A stretch of 10,160 nucleotides of DNA, taken from contig CALFXE010000222.1 of assembly GCA_937927845.1 (NCBI GenBank), forward strand, positions 1 to 10,160. The letters are read 5' to 3'. The DNA comes from an uncultured Paludibacter sp. GTDB lineage: Bacteria; Bacteroidota; Bacteroidia; Bacteroidales; Paludibacteraceae. A program made the translations under genes and the position numbers. Shown here piece by piece: positions 5,915 through 10,160 of this stretch (positions are counted from its first letter, which is position 1; each line of letters begins with the position of its first letter). The notes below the pieces were generated by a model that was not told the DNA's origin, ran no database searches, and was given only the letters and a program-made list of their open reading frames with translations.

Positions 5915-7328
5915 GCTGTGGCCCGTGAGGGACAGCGTAAAAAGGGTTCTGGATTACACGAAAAATCCGGAGAAAACAGAATATTCAGAATTATCAAAGG
6001 TTCTGCACTATGCAGAAAATGATACAAAGACCTTCTCGGGTGATGAGAAGGTCTTTTTTGTTACCGGTGTTCACTGCTCAAGGGAACACGCTTTTGAAGA
6101 AATGCTTACAGTTCAGGAACAGTTTGGAAAGGTTGATAGAAACCTTTGTTATCACGGTTACCAAAGCTTTAAGCCCGGGGAGGTTACGCCGCAGCAGTGT
6201 CATGACATTGGTATAATGCTTGCGGAGCAATTATGGGGCAGTCGGTACCAGGTGCTTGTTGCAACGCACCTGAATACAGGGCATCTGCATAACCATTTTG
6301 TAATTTATTCCGTATCCTACCGGGATGGAAAAAAGTTCGAAGCGAAATACTGGTGCTATCGTCAGATGCGTAAAGCTTCGGATGCGCTGTGCCGCTCTAT
6401 GGGGTTATCCGTCATTGAAAAGCCTAAAGGCAAAACACCCAGAAATCTATACTTTGCAGAGAAAAGAGGTGAACCTACAAAATACAATCTCATGCGTGAA
6501 GCGATTGATAATGCTATTAAAATTTGCAGCACAAGAAAGGATTTTGAAACGGCTTTACGGGAACAGGGCTATTTTATCAACGATGATTCAAACCGCAAAT
6601 ATGCTACTATCCGTAGAATTGCAGATGCAAAACCGGTCAGGCTTTATCAACTGGGAGAGGAATATGATCTACCAAAAATTAATGAACGCTTAGATCGAAA
6701 TTATTATCGCTTTGGTAGTCGGTATTATGACAAGCACTTCAATCCCATACACCAACCCAAGAAGCAACCATCTCAGCCAAAGAATTATTTGTACAGAGGC
6801 AGCCTTGAAAAATGCAAAAAAATTTCAGGTTTTAAGGCATTATACCTGTATTACAGCTATCTGATGGGGATATTGCCAAAGCACAAGCCGCATCAACCGC
6901 TTTCGCCCCAGATGCGTGAAGAGGTTCGGAAAATGAACCAGTTTTCACGTCAGGCACGCCTGATCGGCAGAAAAAATCTGAATAATACAGAGGATGTACA
7001 GTGCTTGATAGATAACAACAACGGGATACTTTCTGCCCTGCAAAGCCAAAGGGATAAATGCTATAACCGCCTTCGCCGTTGTGATGACTCACAGGAGATT
7101 GCCAAAATCAAGGCAGAGCGAGATGCACTCACAGAGCAGATAACAGACCTGCGTAAGGAAAACAAGACAGCTGTTGCAGTTCTGGAGAGTTCCTTAAAAA
7201 TGCACGAGAATACCAAAATCGAGCGTGCATTTATAGCCGCAAAGCGGGAGCAGGAACAGCTTGCAAAAATACAACACAAAAATTTAAAGATTATGAGAGG
7301 TAAAAATATATGGCTAAATTTGATATAA
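5901..7328 (+). CDS. MOBP-type relaxase / mobilization nuclease
   Basis: This 475-residue relaxase should cut one strand at oriT and stay covalently attached through a tyrosine while DNA is transferred. The N-terminus (MATTKLWPVRDSVKRVLDY, then TKNPEKTE) is typical of relaxases in clostridial integrative elements; Tyr19 is the likely catalytic residue (inference). The metal-binding motif is HLNTGHLHNHFV (123-134), giving His123, His128, His130 and His132. YHGYQSFKPGEVTPQQCHDIG (84-104) is another family block. The C-terminal part is rich in charged residues and probably coiled (about 405-460). The start is TTG at 5901, eight to nine bases after AAAGGGAG, overlapping mobC by 14 bp. The 5' part contains a perfect terminator-like hairpin (6026-6059). 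The gene overlaps parB by 19 bp. Its length is normal and no truncation is apparent. Confidence 0.9.
   Translation: MATTKLWPVRDSVKRVLDYTKNPEKTEYSELSKVLHYAENDTKTFSGDEKVFFVTGVHCSREHAFEEMLTVQEQFGKVDRNLCYHGYQSFKPGEVTPQQCHDIGIMLAEQLWGSRYQVLVATHLNTGHLHNHFVIYSVSYRDGKKFEAKYWCYRQMRKASDALCRSMGLSVIEKPKGKTPRNLYFAEKRGEPTKYNLMREAIDNAIKICSTRKDFETALREQGYFINDDSNRKYATIRRIADAKPVRLYQLGEEYDLPKINERLDRNYYRFGSRYYDKHFNPIHQPKKQPSQPKNYLYRGSLEKCKKISGFKALYLYYSYLMGILPKHKPHQPLSPQMREEVRKMNQFSRQARLIGRKNLNNTEDVQCLIDNNNGILSALQSQRDKCYNRLRRCDDSQEIAKIKAERDALTEQITDLRKENKTAVAVLESSLKMHENTKIERAFIAAKREQEQLAKIQHKNLKIMRGKNIWLNLI
6001..6017 (+). repeat. Short hairpin just upstream of the intragenic terminator
   Basis: TTCTGCA (6001-6007) and TGCAGAA (6011-6017) form a 7-bp stem with a 3-base loop, nine bases before the stronger hairpin at 6026-6056. 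It lies inside the relaxase coding sequence. Confidence 0.45.
6026..6059 (+). terminator. Terminator-like hairpin inside the relaxase gene
   Basis: AAAGACCTTCTC (6026-6037) and GAGAAGGTCTTT (6045-6056) form a perfect 12-bp stem around a 7-base loop. A run of six T (6054-6059) forms the base of the stem and the tail. It meets the usual definition of an intrinsic terminator, yet it encodes relaxase residues 42-53. Coupled translation would keep it unfolded; uncoupled transcription should stop here. Confidence 0.6.
6249..6272 (+). repeat. Inverted repeat over the relaxase active-site codons
   Basis: CAGGTGC (6249-6255) and GCACCTG (6266-6272), 7 bp, with a further palindrome GTTGCAAC in the loop. 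It lies where the HLNTGHLHNH motif begins. It may be incidental to the coding sequence. Confidence 0.35.
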
Positions 7329-8233
7329 ATATAAAATCTTCAGAAGAAATTGCAGAATCGGGCAATAAACCACATGGTTTTTTTGATACAATCGCACATC
7401 AAAAGCTTGATGCAATTGAAATACCACTTTCTCAAATAGACAGCTTTCCAGAGCATCCGTTTAAAGTGATAAATGATGATTCTATGCAGGAGCTTGTGCA
7501 CAGCATTAAGGAAAACGGCTTGATTATGCCGGCAATTGTACGCAAAAAGGATGATGGTAGGTATGAGCTGATTAGCGGACATAGGCGAAAAATGGCTTGT
7601 GAATTAGCCGGGCTTATAAAAATGGAAGTGGCGATAAAGGAGCTTGATAAAGACGCCGCTATTATAACAATGGTAGACAGCAATATGCAGAGAGAAAGTA
7701 TTCTCCCATCGGAAAAGGCTTTTGCCTATAAGATGAAATTGGAGGCTTTAAAGCATCAGGGTAAAACTTCTGCCCAACTTGGGCAGAAGTTTTCTGTAGA
7801 AATAGTTGCGGACCAGGCCAACGAAAGCCGAATGCAGGTTCAACGCTATATTCGCCTAACTAATCTGATTCCTGAGCTTCTACAGATGGTAGATGAAAAT
7901 AAAATTGCCTTTTCCCCGGCAGTAGAGCTTTCTTACCTTGCCGAACAAGAACAATATGATTTATTGCAAACCATCGAAAGCGAGGATTGCACTCCATCGC
8001 TTTCACAGGCACAGCGCATGAAACAGCTCAGTCAACAAGGCAGCCTTTCAGTGGATAAAATTTTTGAGATTATGACCGAAGAAAAAGCCAATCAAAAAGA
8101 AAAAGTCAGCTTTAAGATTGATGATTTACGCTTATATTTTCCAGATTATTATACTGCAAAGCAGATGCAGGAGAAAATCATGCAGCTGCTCTCAGTCTGG
8201 AAAGAGAAGCAAAGGGATAAGGGCGCACGTTAA
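7310..8233 (+). CDS. ParB/Spo0J-family protein (ParB-like nuclease/CTPase fold)
   Basis: A 307-residue ParB-like protein. The ParB N-terminal domain is seen at about residues 35-135: IPLSQIDSFPEHPFKV, SIKENGLIMPAIVRKK, the arginine patch GHRR (90-93), and DSNMQRESILPSEKAFAY (123-140). A helix-turn-helix follows with ANESRMQVQRYIRLTNLIPELL (170-191) and AFSPAVELSYL (200-210). Chromosomal ParB proteins bind parS and partition DNA with ParA. No ParA gene is present here, so a role in maintenance or regulation of the element is more likely than classical segregation. ATG at 7310 has GAGAGG about nine bases upstream, inside the end of the relaxase gene, with a 19-bp overlap that implies coupling. 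A perfect terminator-like inverted repeat (7763-7793) encodes residues about 152-162. Confidence 0.87.
   Translation: MAKFDINIKSSEEIAESGNKPHGFFDTIAHQKLDAIEIPLSQIDSFPEHPFKVINDDSMQELVHSIKENGLIMPAIVRKKDDGRYELISGHRRKMACELAGLIKMEVAIKELDKDAAIITMVDSNMQRESILPSEKAFAYKMKLEALKHQGKTSAQLGQKFSVEIVADQANESRMQVQRYIRLTNLIPELLQMVDENKIAFSPAVELSYLAEQEQYDLLQTIESEDCTPSLSQAQRMKQLSQQGSLSVDKIFEIMTEEKANQKEKVSFKIDDLRLYFPDYYTAKQMQEKIMQLLSVWKEKQRDKGAR
7763..7793 (+). terminator. Perfect 15-bp inverted repeat, terminator-like, inside parB
   Basis: AAAACTTCTGCCCAA (7763-7777) and TTGGGCAGAAGTTTT (7779-7793) are exact reverse complements separated by one base. As a hairpin this gives a 14-bp stem with a 3-base loop; its foot ends in TTTT on either strand. 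It is in frame within parB and interrupts no conserved motif. It could be a terminator, an attenuator or a protein-binding site. Confidence 0.5.
7976..8004 (+). repeat. 8-bp inverted repeat near the end of parB
   Basis: GAAAGCGA (7976-7983) and TCGCTTTC (7997-8004) are perfect complements with a 13-base gap. There is no T run. Significance unknown. Confidence 0.3.
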
Positions 8234-8271
8234 ATTTGAACTTTCAGTAATGGCAACAGCTTAGGAAATTG

Positions 8272-8336
8272 CAGCTTGGACGAAGTCTTTTGAGTTCTGT
8301 ATAATAAGTACGATCCGATTGATTTCGTCTGAGCTG
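8272..8336 (+). repeat. Interrupted inverted repeat bracketing the integrase promoter
   Basis: Left arm CAGCT-tg-GACGAA (8272-8284) overlaps the -35 box. Right arm TTCGTC-tg-AGCTG (8324-8336) lies in the leader. Eleven of 13 positions are complementary and the two mismatches are adjacent. The left arm is upstream of the predicted RNA start, so this is a DNA site (operator, or Int/Xis binding) rather than an RNA stem. Confidence 0.45.
8276..8305 (+). promoter_or_regulatory. Sigma-A type promoter of the integrase gene
   Basis: -35 TTGGAC (8276-8281), an 18-base spacer, and -10 TATAAT (8300-8305). The predicted start near 8312 gives a leader of about 50 bases before ATG 8363. The integrase can therefore be expressed independently of the mobilization operon. 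Confidence 0.65.
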
Positions 8337-8362
8337 TCCACATTAAAGGAGGTAAAATTATT

Positions 8363-9562
8363 ATGGTAGCAGGACATCTGCAAGAAAAAAAGGGCTTATA
8401 CTATATGGTATTAAGCTATGTTAATTCAAAAGGTAAAAGGGTTCAGCCTTGGTTTCCAACGGGACTTATTGCAAAAGGAAACAAAAAAAGAGCCGAAAAA
8501 ATGCTTTATGATCTTCGTACAACCTTTGAACCACCGCAGGATTTGGAAAACGGTGAAATTTCATCTGATATGCTATTTGCCGATTATATGCTCATGTGGC
8601 TGGAAATAGCCAAAACAACAGTGGCAACAACTACTTTCAGCTCCTATGACATGAATGTAAAAAAGAAAATAGCACCATATTTCAAAAATCTCGGCATTAC
8701 ACTTAGCAACTTGGAAGCACGGCACATACAGCAATATTATTTGCATGAACTAAAAACACTGTCGCCAAACTCTGTAATTCGCCAGCACGCCAACATCCAT
8801 TCTGCACTGAAATACGCTATGAAGATGGATTTGATTTCCTCTAACCCTGCGGATAAGGTCCAGCGCCCAAAGCCGGAAAAGTATCTGCCGCAGTTTTATA
8901 ACTCACAGGAACTGACAAAGCTTTTCGAGCTGACGCAGAACCATAAGTTAGGGTTTATTCTTCAAGTCGCAGCTTTTTACGGGTTGAGAAGAAGTGAAGT
9001 AATTGGGCTGAAGTGGGATGCGTTTGATTTTGAGAGAAATACGATCAGCATTAAGCACATTGTAACCTGCTGCACTATCGATGGGAAACAAACCATGATT
9101 GCCGCCGACCGGGCAAAAACAAAGTCCAGCCTTCGGACATTGCCGATGGTCGGCTCCTTTCGTGAACGGTTGCTTACTCACAAGGAACAGCAGGAGCAAA
9201 ATAGGAAAATCTGCGGAAATTCGTACAACAAGAAACATCTTGAATATGTGTTTGTTGACGAGCTTGGCAACCTGATTTCACCAAATTATGTTACGGGTAC
9301 CTTTGTAGAATTGCTTGATCAGTATGGCATGCGAAGAATCCGGTTTCATGATTTACGGCACAGTTGTGCAAGCCTGCTTTTATCTTTAGGCGTACCAATG
9401 AAGCAGATTCAGGAGTGGCTGGGACACAGTGATTTTTCAACCACAGCAAACATTTATGCACATCTTGATTATAAATCAAAGGTATCATCGGCAGAAGCTA
9501 TGGCAGGAGGGCTTGTTATACCGGAGTTTACAGGCATAAAAAACAAGTGGTCTGAGCAGTGA
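8363..9562 (+). CDS. int: Tyrosine recombinase / site-specific integrase
   Basis: A 399-residue phage-type integrase that recombines the element's att site with the chromosome. Domains: an N-terminal arm-binding region (about 1-60, HLQEKKGLYYMVLSYVNSKG), a SAM-like core-binding domain (about 70-165, FADYMLMWLEIAKTTV), and a catalytic domain (about 180-385). Catalytic residues visible: Arg209 in YGLRRSEV, Lys252 or Lys254 in AKTKSSLRTLP, His329 and Arg332 in FHDLRH, His355 in WLGHSD, and the nucleophile Tyr365 in TANIYAHL. All are present, so the enzyme should be active. AAAGGAGG, nine bases before ATG 8363, is a very strong ribosome site. The gene has its own promoter inside an inverted repeat. 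Its stop codon falls in the loop of the tRNA terminator hairpin, 22 bases from the tRNA-Ser 3' end, the usual position for an integrase next to its attachment site. Confidence 0.95.
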   Translation: MVAGHLQEKKGLYYMVLSYVNSKGKRVQPWFPTGLIAKGNKKRAEKMLYDLRTTFEPPQDLENGEISSDMLFADYMLMWLEIAKTTVATTTFSSYDMNVKKKIAPYFKNLGITLSNLEARHIQQYYLHELKTLSPNSVIRQHANIHSALKYAMKMDLISSNPADKVQRPKPEKYLPQFYNSQELTKLFELTQNHKLGFILQVAAFYGLRRSEVIGLKWDAFDFERNTISIKHIVTCCTIDGKQTMIAADRAKTKSSLRTLPMVGSFRERLLTHKEQQEQNRKICGNSYNKKHLEYVFVDELGNLISPNYVTGTFVELLDQYGMRRIRFHDLRHSCASLLLSLGVPMKQIQEWLGHSDFSTTANIYAHLDYKSKVSSAEAMAGGLVIPEFTGIKNKWSEQ

Positions 9563-9578
9563 AAGCTGCTCAAACCAC
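9538..9578 (-). terminator. Terminator of tRNA-Ser, overlapping the 3' end of int
   Basis: GTGGTCTGAGCAG (9547-9559) and CTGCTCAAACCAC (9566-9578) form a 13-position stem with one mismatch and a 6-base loop. Read on the minus strand, the hairpin is followed by TTGTTTTTT (9546-9538), a good terminator tail for the tRNA transcript. On the plus strand the tail is poor, so int termination there is weaker. The int stop codon (9560-9562) lies in the loop. Confidence 0.72.
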
Positions 9579-9584
9579 AGTGTT

Positions 9585-9673
9585 TGGCGGAGGGTGTGGG
9601 ATTCGAACCCACGTGAGGTTGCCCTCAAACTGATTTCGAATCAGCCCCGTTATGACCACTTCGATAACCCTCC
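9585..9673 (-). tRNA. tRNA-Ser (anticodon CGA)
   Basis: An intact 89-base class II tRNA. Acceptor GGAGGGT pairs with ACCCTCC, discriminator G, encoded CCA (9585-9587). The D arm contains AGTGGTCATAACGG. The anticodon stem GCTGA/TCAGT encloses the loop TTCGAAA (9640-9634) with anticodon CGA (9638-9636), reading UCG codons. The long variable arm TGAGG-GCAA-CCTCA identifies serine, and the T arm is GTGGG-TTCGAAT-CCCAC. All stems pair, so it should be functional. Its 3' end faces the integrase gene, marking it as the probable attachment gene. It has its own intrinsic terminator at 9538-9578. Confidence 0.96.
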
Positions 9674-9704
9674 ATATTTCAGGCTAAAATCCATGCTCAG
9701 AAAA

Positions 9705-9728
9705 AAGCAAGAACTTTAAGCAAGAACT
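9705..9728 (-). repeat. Two 11-bp tandem repeats upstream of tRNA-Ser
   Basis: On the plus strand AAGCAAGAACT lies at 9705-9715 and 9718-9728 (13-bp period), upstream of the tRNA in its own direction. Each copy reads TTGCTT on the minus strand, a weak -35-like element. A matching -10 is not convincing. Confidence 0.3.
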
Positions 9729-9812
9729 CTATTAAATTGTGTGATTGGAACCGCAGCCAAGCCCTATGCTATCAAAAAACCTTGCGGACAAAGCAACCAA
9801 ACCGTTTGACTG

Positions 9813-9852
9813 TTTCGAGTGCGGCTCGTTATGACCACTTCGATACGCTTCC
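9813..9852 (-). pseudogene. tRNA-Ser 5' half (fragment 2), ending at the anticodon loop
   Basis: Minus strand from 9852: acceptor strand GGAAGCG, then a D arm identical over 19 bp to the intact tRNA (9827-9845 versus 9648-9666), then GCCGCA and the anticodon loop CTCGAAA (9819-9813). The following bases do not pair with the anticodon 5' stem, and no variable arm, T arm or CGCTTCC acceptor strand follows before the next gene. The different acceptor stem shows it is not a simple duplicate of the intact tRNA. Not a functional tRNA. Confidence 0.8.
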
Positions 9853-9890
9853 ATATTAATTTGTGTGAGAGTATCGCTCAAAATTTTCGA

Positions 9891-9929
9891 TTTCGAGTGC
9901 TGCACCTTCGACCACTCGGACAACTCTCC
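9891..9929 (-). pseudogene. tRNA-Ser 5' half (fragment 3), ending at the anticodon loop
   Basis: Minus strand from 9929: GGAGAGT, TGTCCGAGTGGTCGAAGG (a standard serine D arm), TGCAGCA and the loop CTCGAAA (9897-9891). The anticodon 3' stem (expected TGCTG) is missing. ACTCTC at 9872-9867 could pair with the acceptor strand, but no T arm lies between, so this is either chance or a trace of an internally deleted gene. Non-functional as a tRNA. Confidence 0.78.
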
Positions 9930-9940
9930 GTATTTAATTT

Positions 9941-9980
9941 TAACACCTCGGATTCCCCTTAGAAAAACCGGGTGGTGTTA
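9941..9980. repeat. Inverted repeat in the spacer between tRNA fragments 3 and 4
   Basis: TAACACC (9941-9947) and GGTGTTA (9974-9980), 7 bp, with CGG/CCG further inside. Function unknown. Confidence 0.35.
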
Positions 9981-9991
9981 GCAGAAACGCA

Positions 9992-10013
9992 AACGCTTTG
10001 CACGCAAAGCGTT
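9992..10013. repeat. Perfect 10-bp inverted repeat
   Basis: AACGCTTTGC (9992-10001) and GCAAAGCGTT (10004-10013), separated by two bases. There is no adjoining T run of terminator quality on either strand. A protein-binding palindrome is possible. Confidence 0.45.
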
Positions 10014-10044
10014 GTAGAATCTGACACGTTGCCGATTCGTGAAT

Positions 10045-10068
10045 GCTTCAAAAAGCCTTATTTGAAGC
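10045..10068. repeat. 8-bp inverted repeat before tRNA fragment 4
   Basis: GCTTCAAA (10045-10052) and TTTGAAGC (10061-10068), 8-base loop. No gene lies beside it. Role unknown. Confidence 0.35.
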
Positions 10069-10105
10069 CATTTGCTGGTGCACAGGATAACTATTGAATG
10101 GAGTG

Positions 10106-10144
10106 TTTCGAGGGCTGCACCTTCAATCACTCGGACAAATCACC
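10106..10144 (-). pseudogene. tRNA-Ser 5' half (fragment 4), ending at the anticodon loop
   Basis: Minus strand from 10144: GGTGATT, TGTCCGAGTGATTGAAGG, TGCAGC and CCTCGAAA, with the loop CTCGAAA at 10112-10106. It closely resembles fragment 3 (shared TGTCCGAGTG and GAAGGTGCAGC) but has another acceptor stem. No anticodon 3' stem, variable arm or T arm follows; a GCACC at 10080-10076 only faintly resembles an acceptor end. Non-functional as a tRNA. Confidence 0.75.
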
Positions 10145-10160
10145 ATTTAATTCATTTGAT

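Larger units (their letters stand above)
4061..9640 (+). mobile_element. Integrative mobilizable element core, tRNA-Ser associated
   Basis: The set xis-like, repA-like, mobC, relaxase, parB-like and tyrosine integrase, all on the plus strand and ending beside an intact tRNA-Ser, is the gene complement of a small integrative mobilizable element. No type IV secretion, coupling-protein or lysis genes are present, so conjugal transfer would need a helper. The right end should lie inside the tRNA gene. The left end is not established: no copy of the tRNA 3' end (acceptor or T-arm sequence) was found to the left. The AAA ATPase at 2490-3938 may lie within the element. Coordinates given are the supported core, with the right end placed at the anticodon loop as a guess. 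Confidence 0.65.

Noticed and set aside
6950..6963. Palindrome TCAGGC-ac-GCCTGA in the relaxase gene
   Set aside because: Six-bp arms with no T run and no positional meaning.
1..9560. Direct repeat of the tRNA-Ser 3' end marking the left attachment site
   Set aside because: I looked for the acceptor/T-arm sequence (GGCGGAGGGTGTGGG and TTCGAACCCAC) and found no second copy; only the weak anticodon-like match near 2430 was seen.
9732..9923. 63-residue minus-strand frame across the tRNA fragments
   Set aside because: It translates the tRNA-Ser remnants themselves and has no ribosome site or coding character.
9813..10144. tRNA genes interrupted by group I introns in the anticodon loop
   Set aside because: The sequences after the loop are only 38-176 bases long, show no intron core, and no 3' tRNA halves follow.

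Overview
The window looks like accessory DNA from a low-to-mid GC Bacillota genome, most likely a gut-type Clostridia (Oscillospirales/Lachnospirales-like). Reasons: strong AGGAGG-type ribosome sites, consensus sigma-A promoters, GTG and TTG starts, and relaxase, RepA-like, ParB-like and integrase proteins of the kinds carried by clostridial integrative elements. This placement is inferred from protein character; no marker gene is present.

Layout. (1) 1-2352, minus strand: a type III restriction-modification methyltransferase gene (mod), broken twice. Its N-terminal part stops at a frameshift near 1328. Its C-terminal part continues in the next frame, then runs in frame, without its normal C-terminus, into a CpaB/RcpC-like Flp-pilus (SAF-domain) sequence that leaves the window at base 1. 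No res gene is present. (2) 2490-3938, minus: an AAA ATPase with a C-terminal DUF4143/nuclease-fold region, driven by a textbook sigma-A promoter at 3959-3987. (3) 3945-4174: a divergent regulatory region with direct repeats, an intrinsic terminator and a possible tiny leader ORF. (4) 4175-9562, plus: the core of an integrative mobilizable element. In order it carries an excisionase-like HTH protein, a RepA-like RecA-fold ATPase, an iteron/hairpin region (oriT candidate), MobC, a MOBP-type relaxase, a ParB-like protein and a tyrosine integrase. (5) 9585-9673, minus: an intact tRNA-Ser(CGA) just beyond the integrase, the probable attachment gene. (6) 9674-10160: no protein gene, but three further tRNA-Ser 5' halves, each ending exactly at the anticodon loop, separated by short spacers rich in inverted repeats.

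How the genes fit together. Xis and Int would excise and integrate the element. RepA-like and ParB-like proteins could support replication or maintenance of the excised circle. MobC and the relaxase would nick an adjacent oriT. No type IV secretion or coupling-protein genes are visible, so transfer would depend on a helper. mobC and the relaxase gene overlap by 14 bp, and the relaxase and parB genes by 19 bp, indicating one translationally coupled operon. The integrase has its own promoter.

Most unusual features: the array of tRNA-Ser half-genes with a common anticodon-loop breakpoint; perfect terminator-like hairpins inside the relaxase and parB reading frames; the mod-cpaB in-frame chimera; and the inverted repeat bracketing the integrase promoter.
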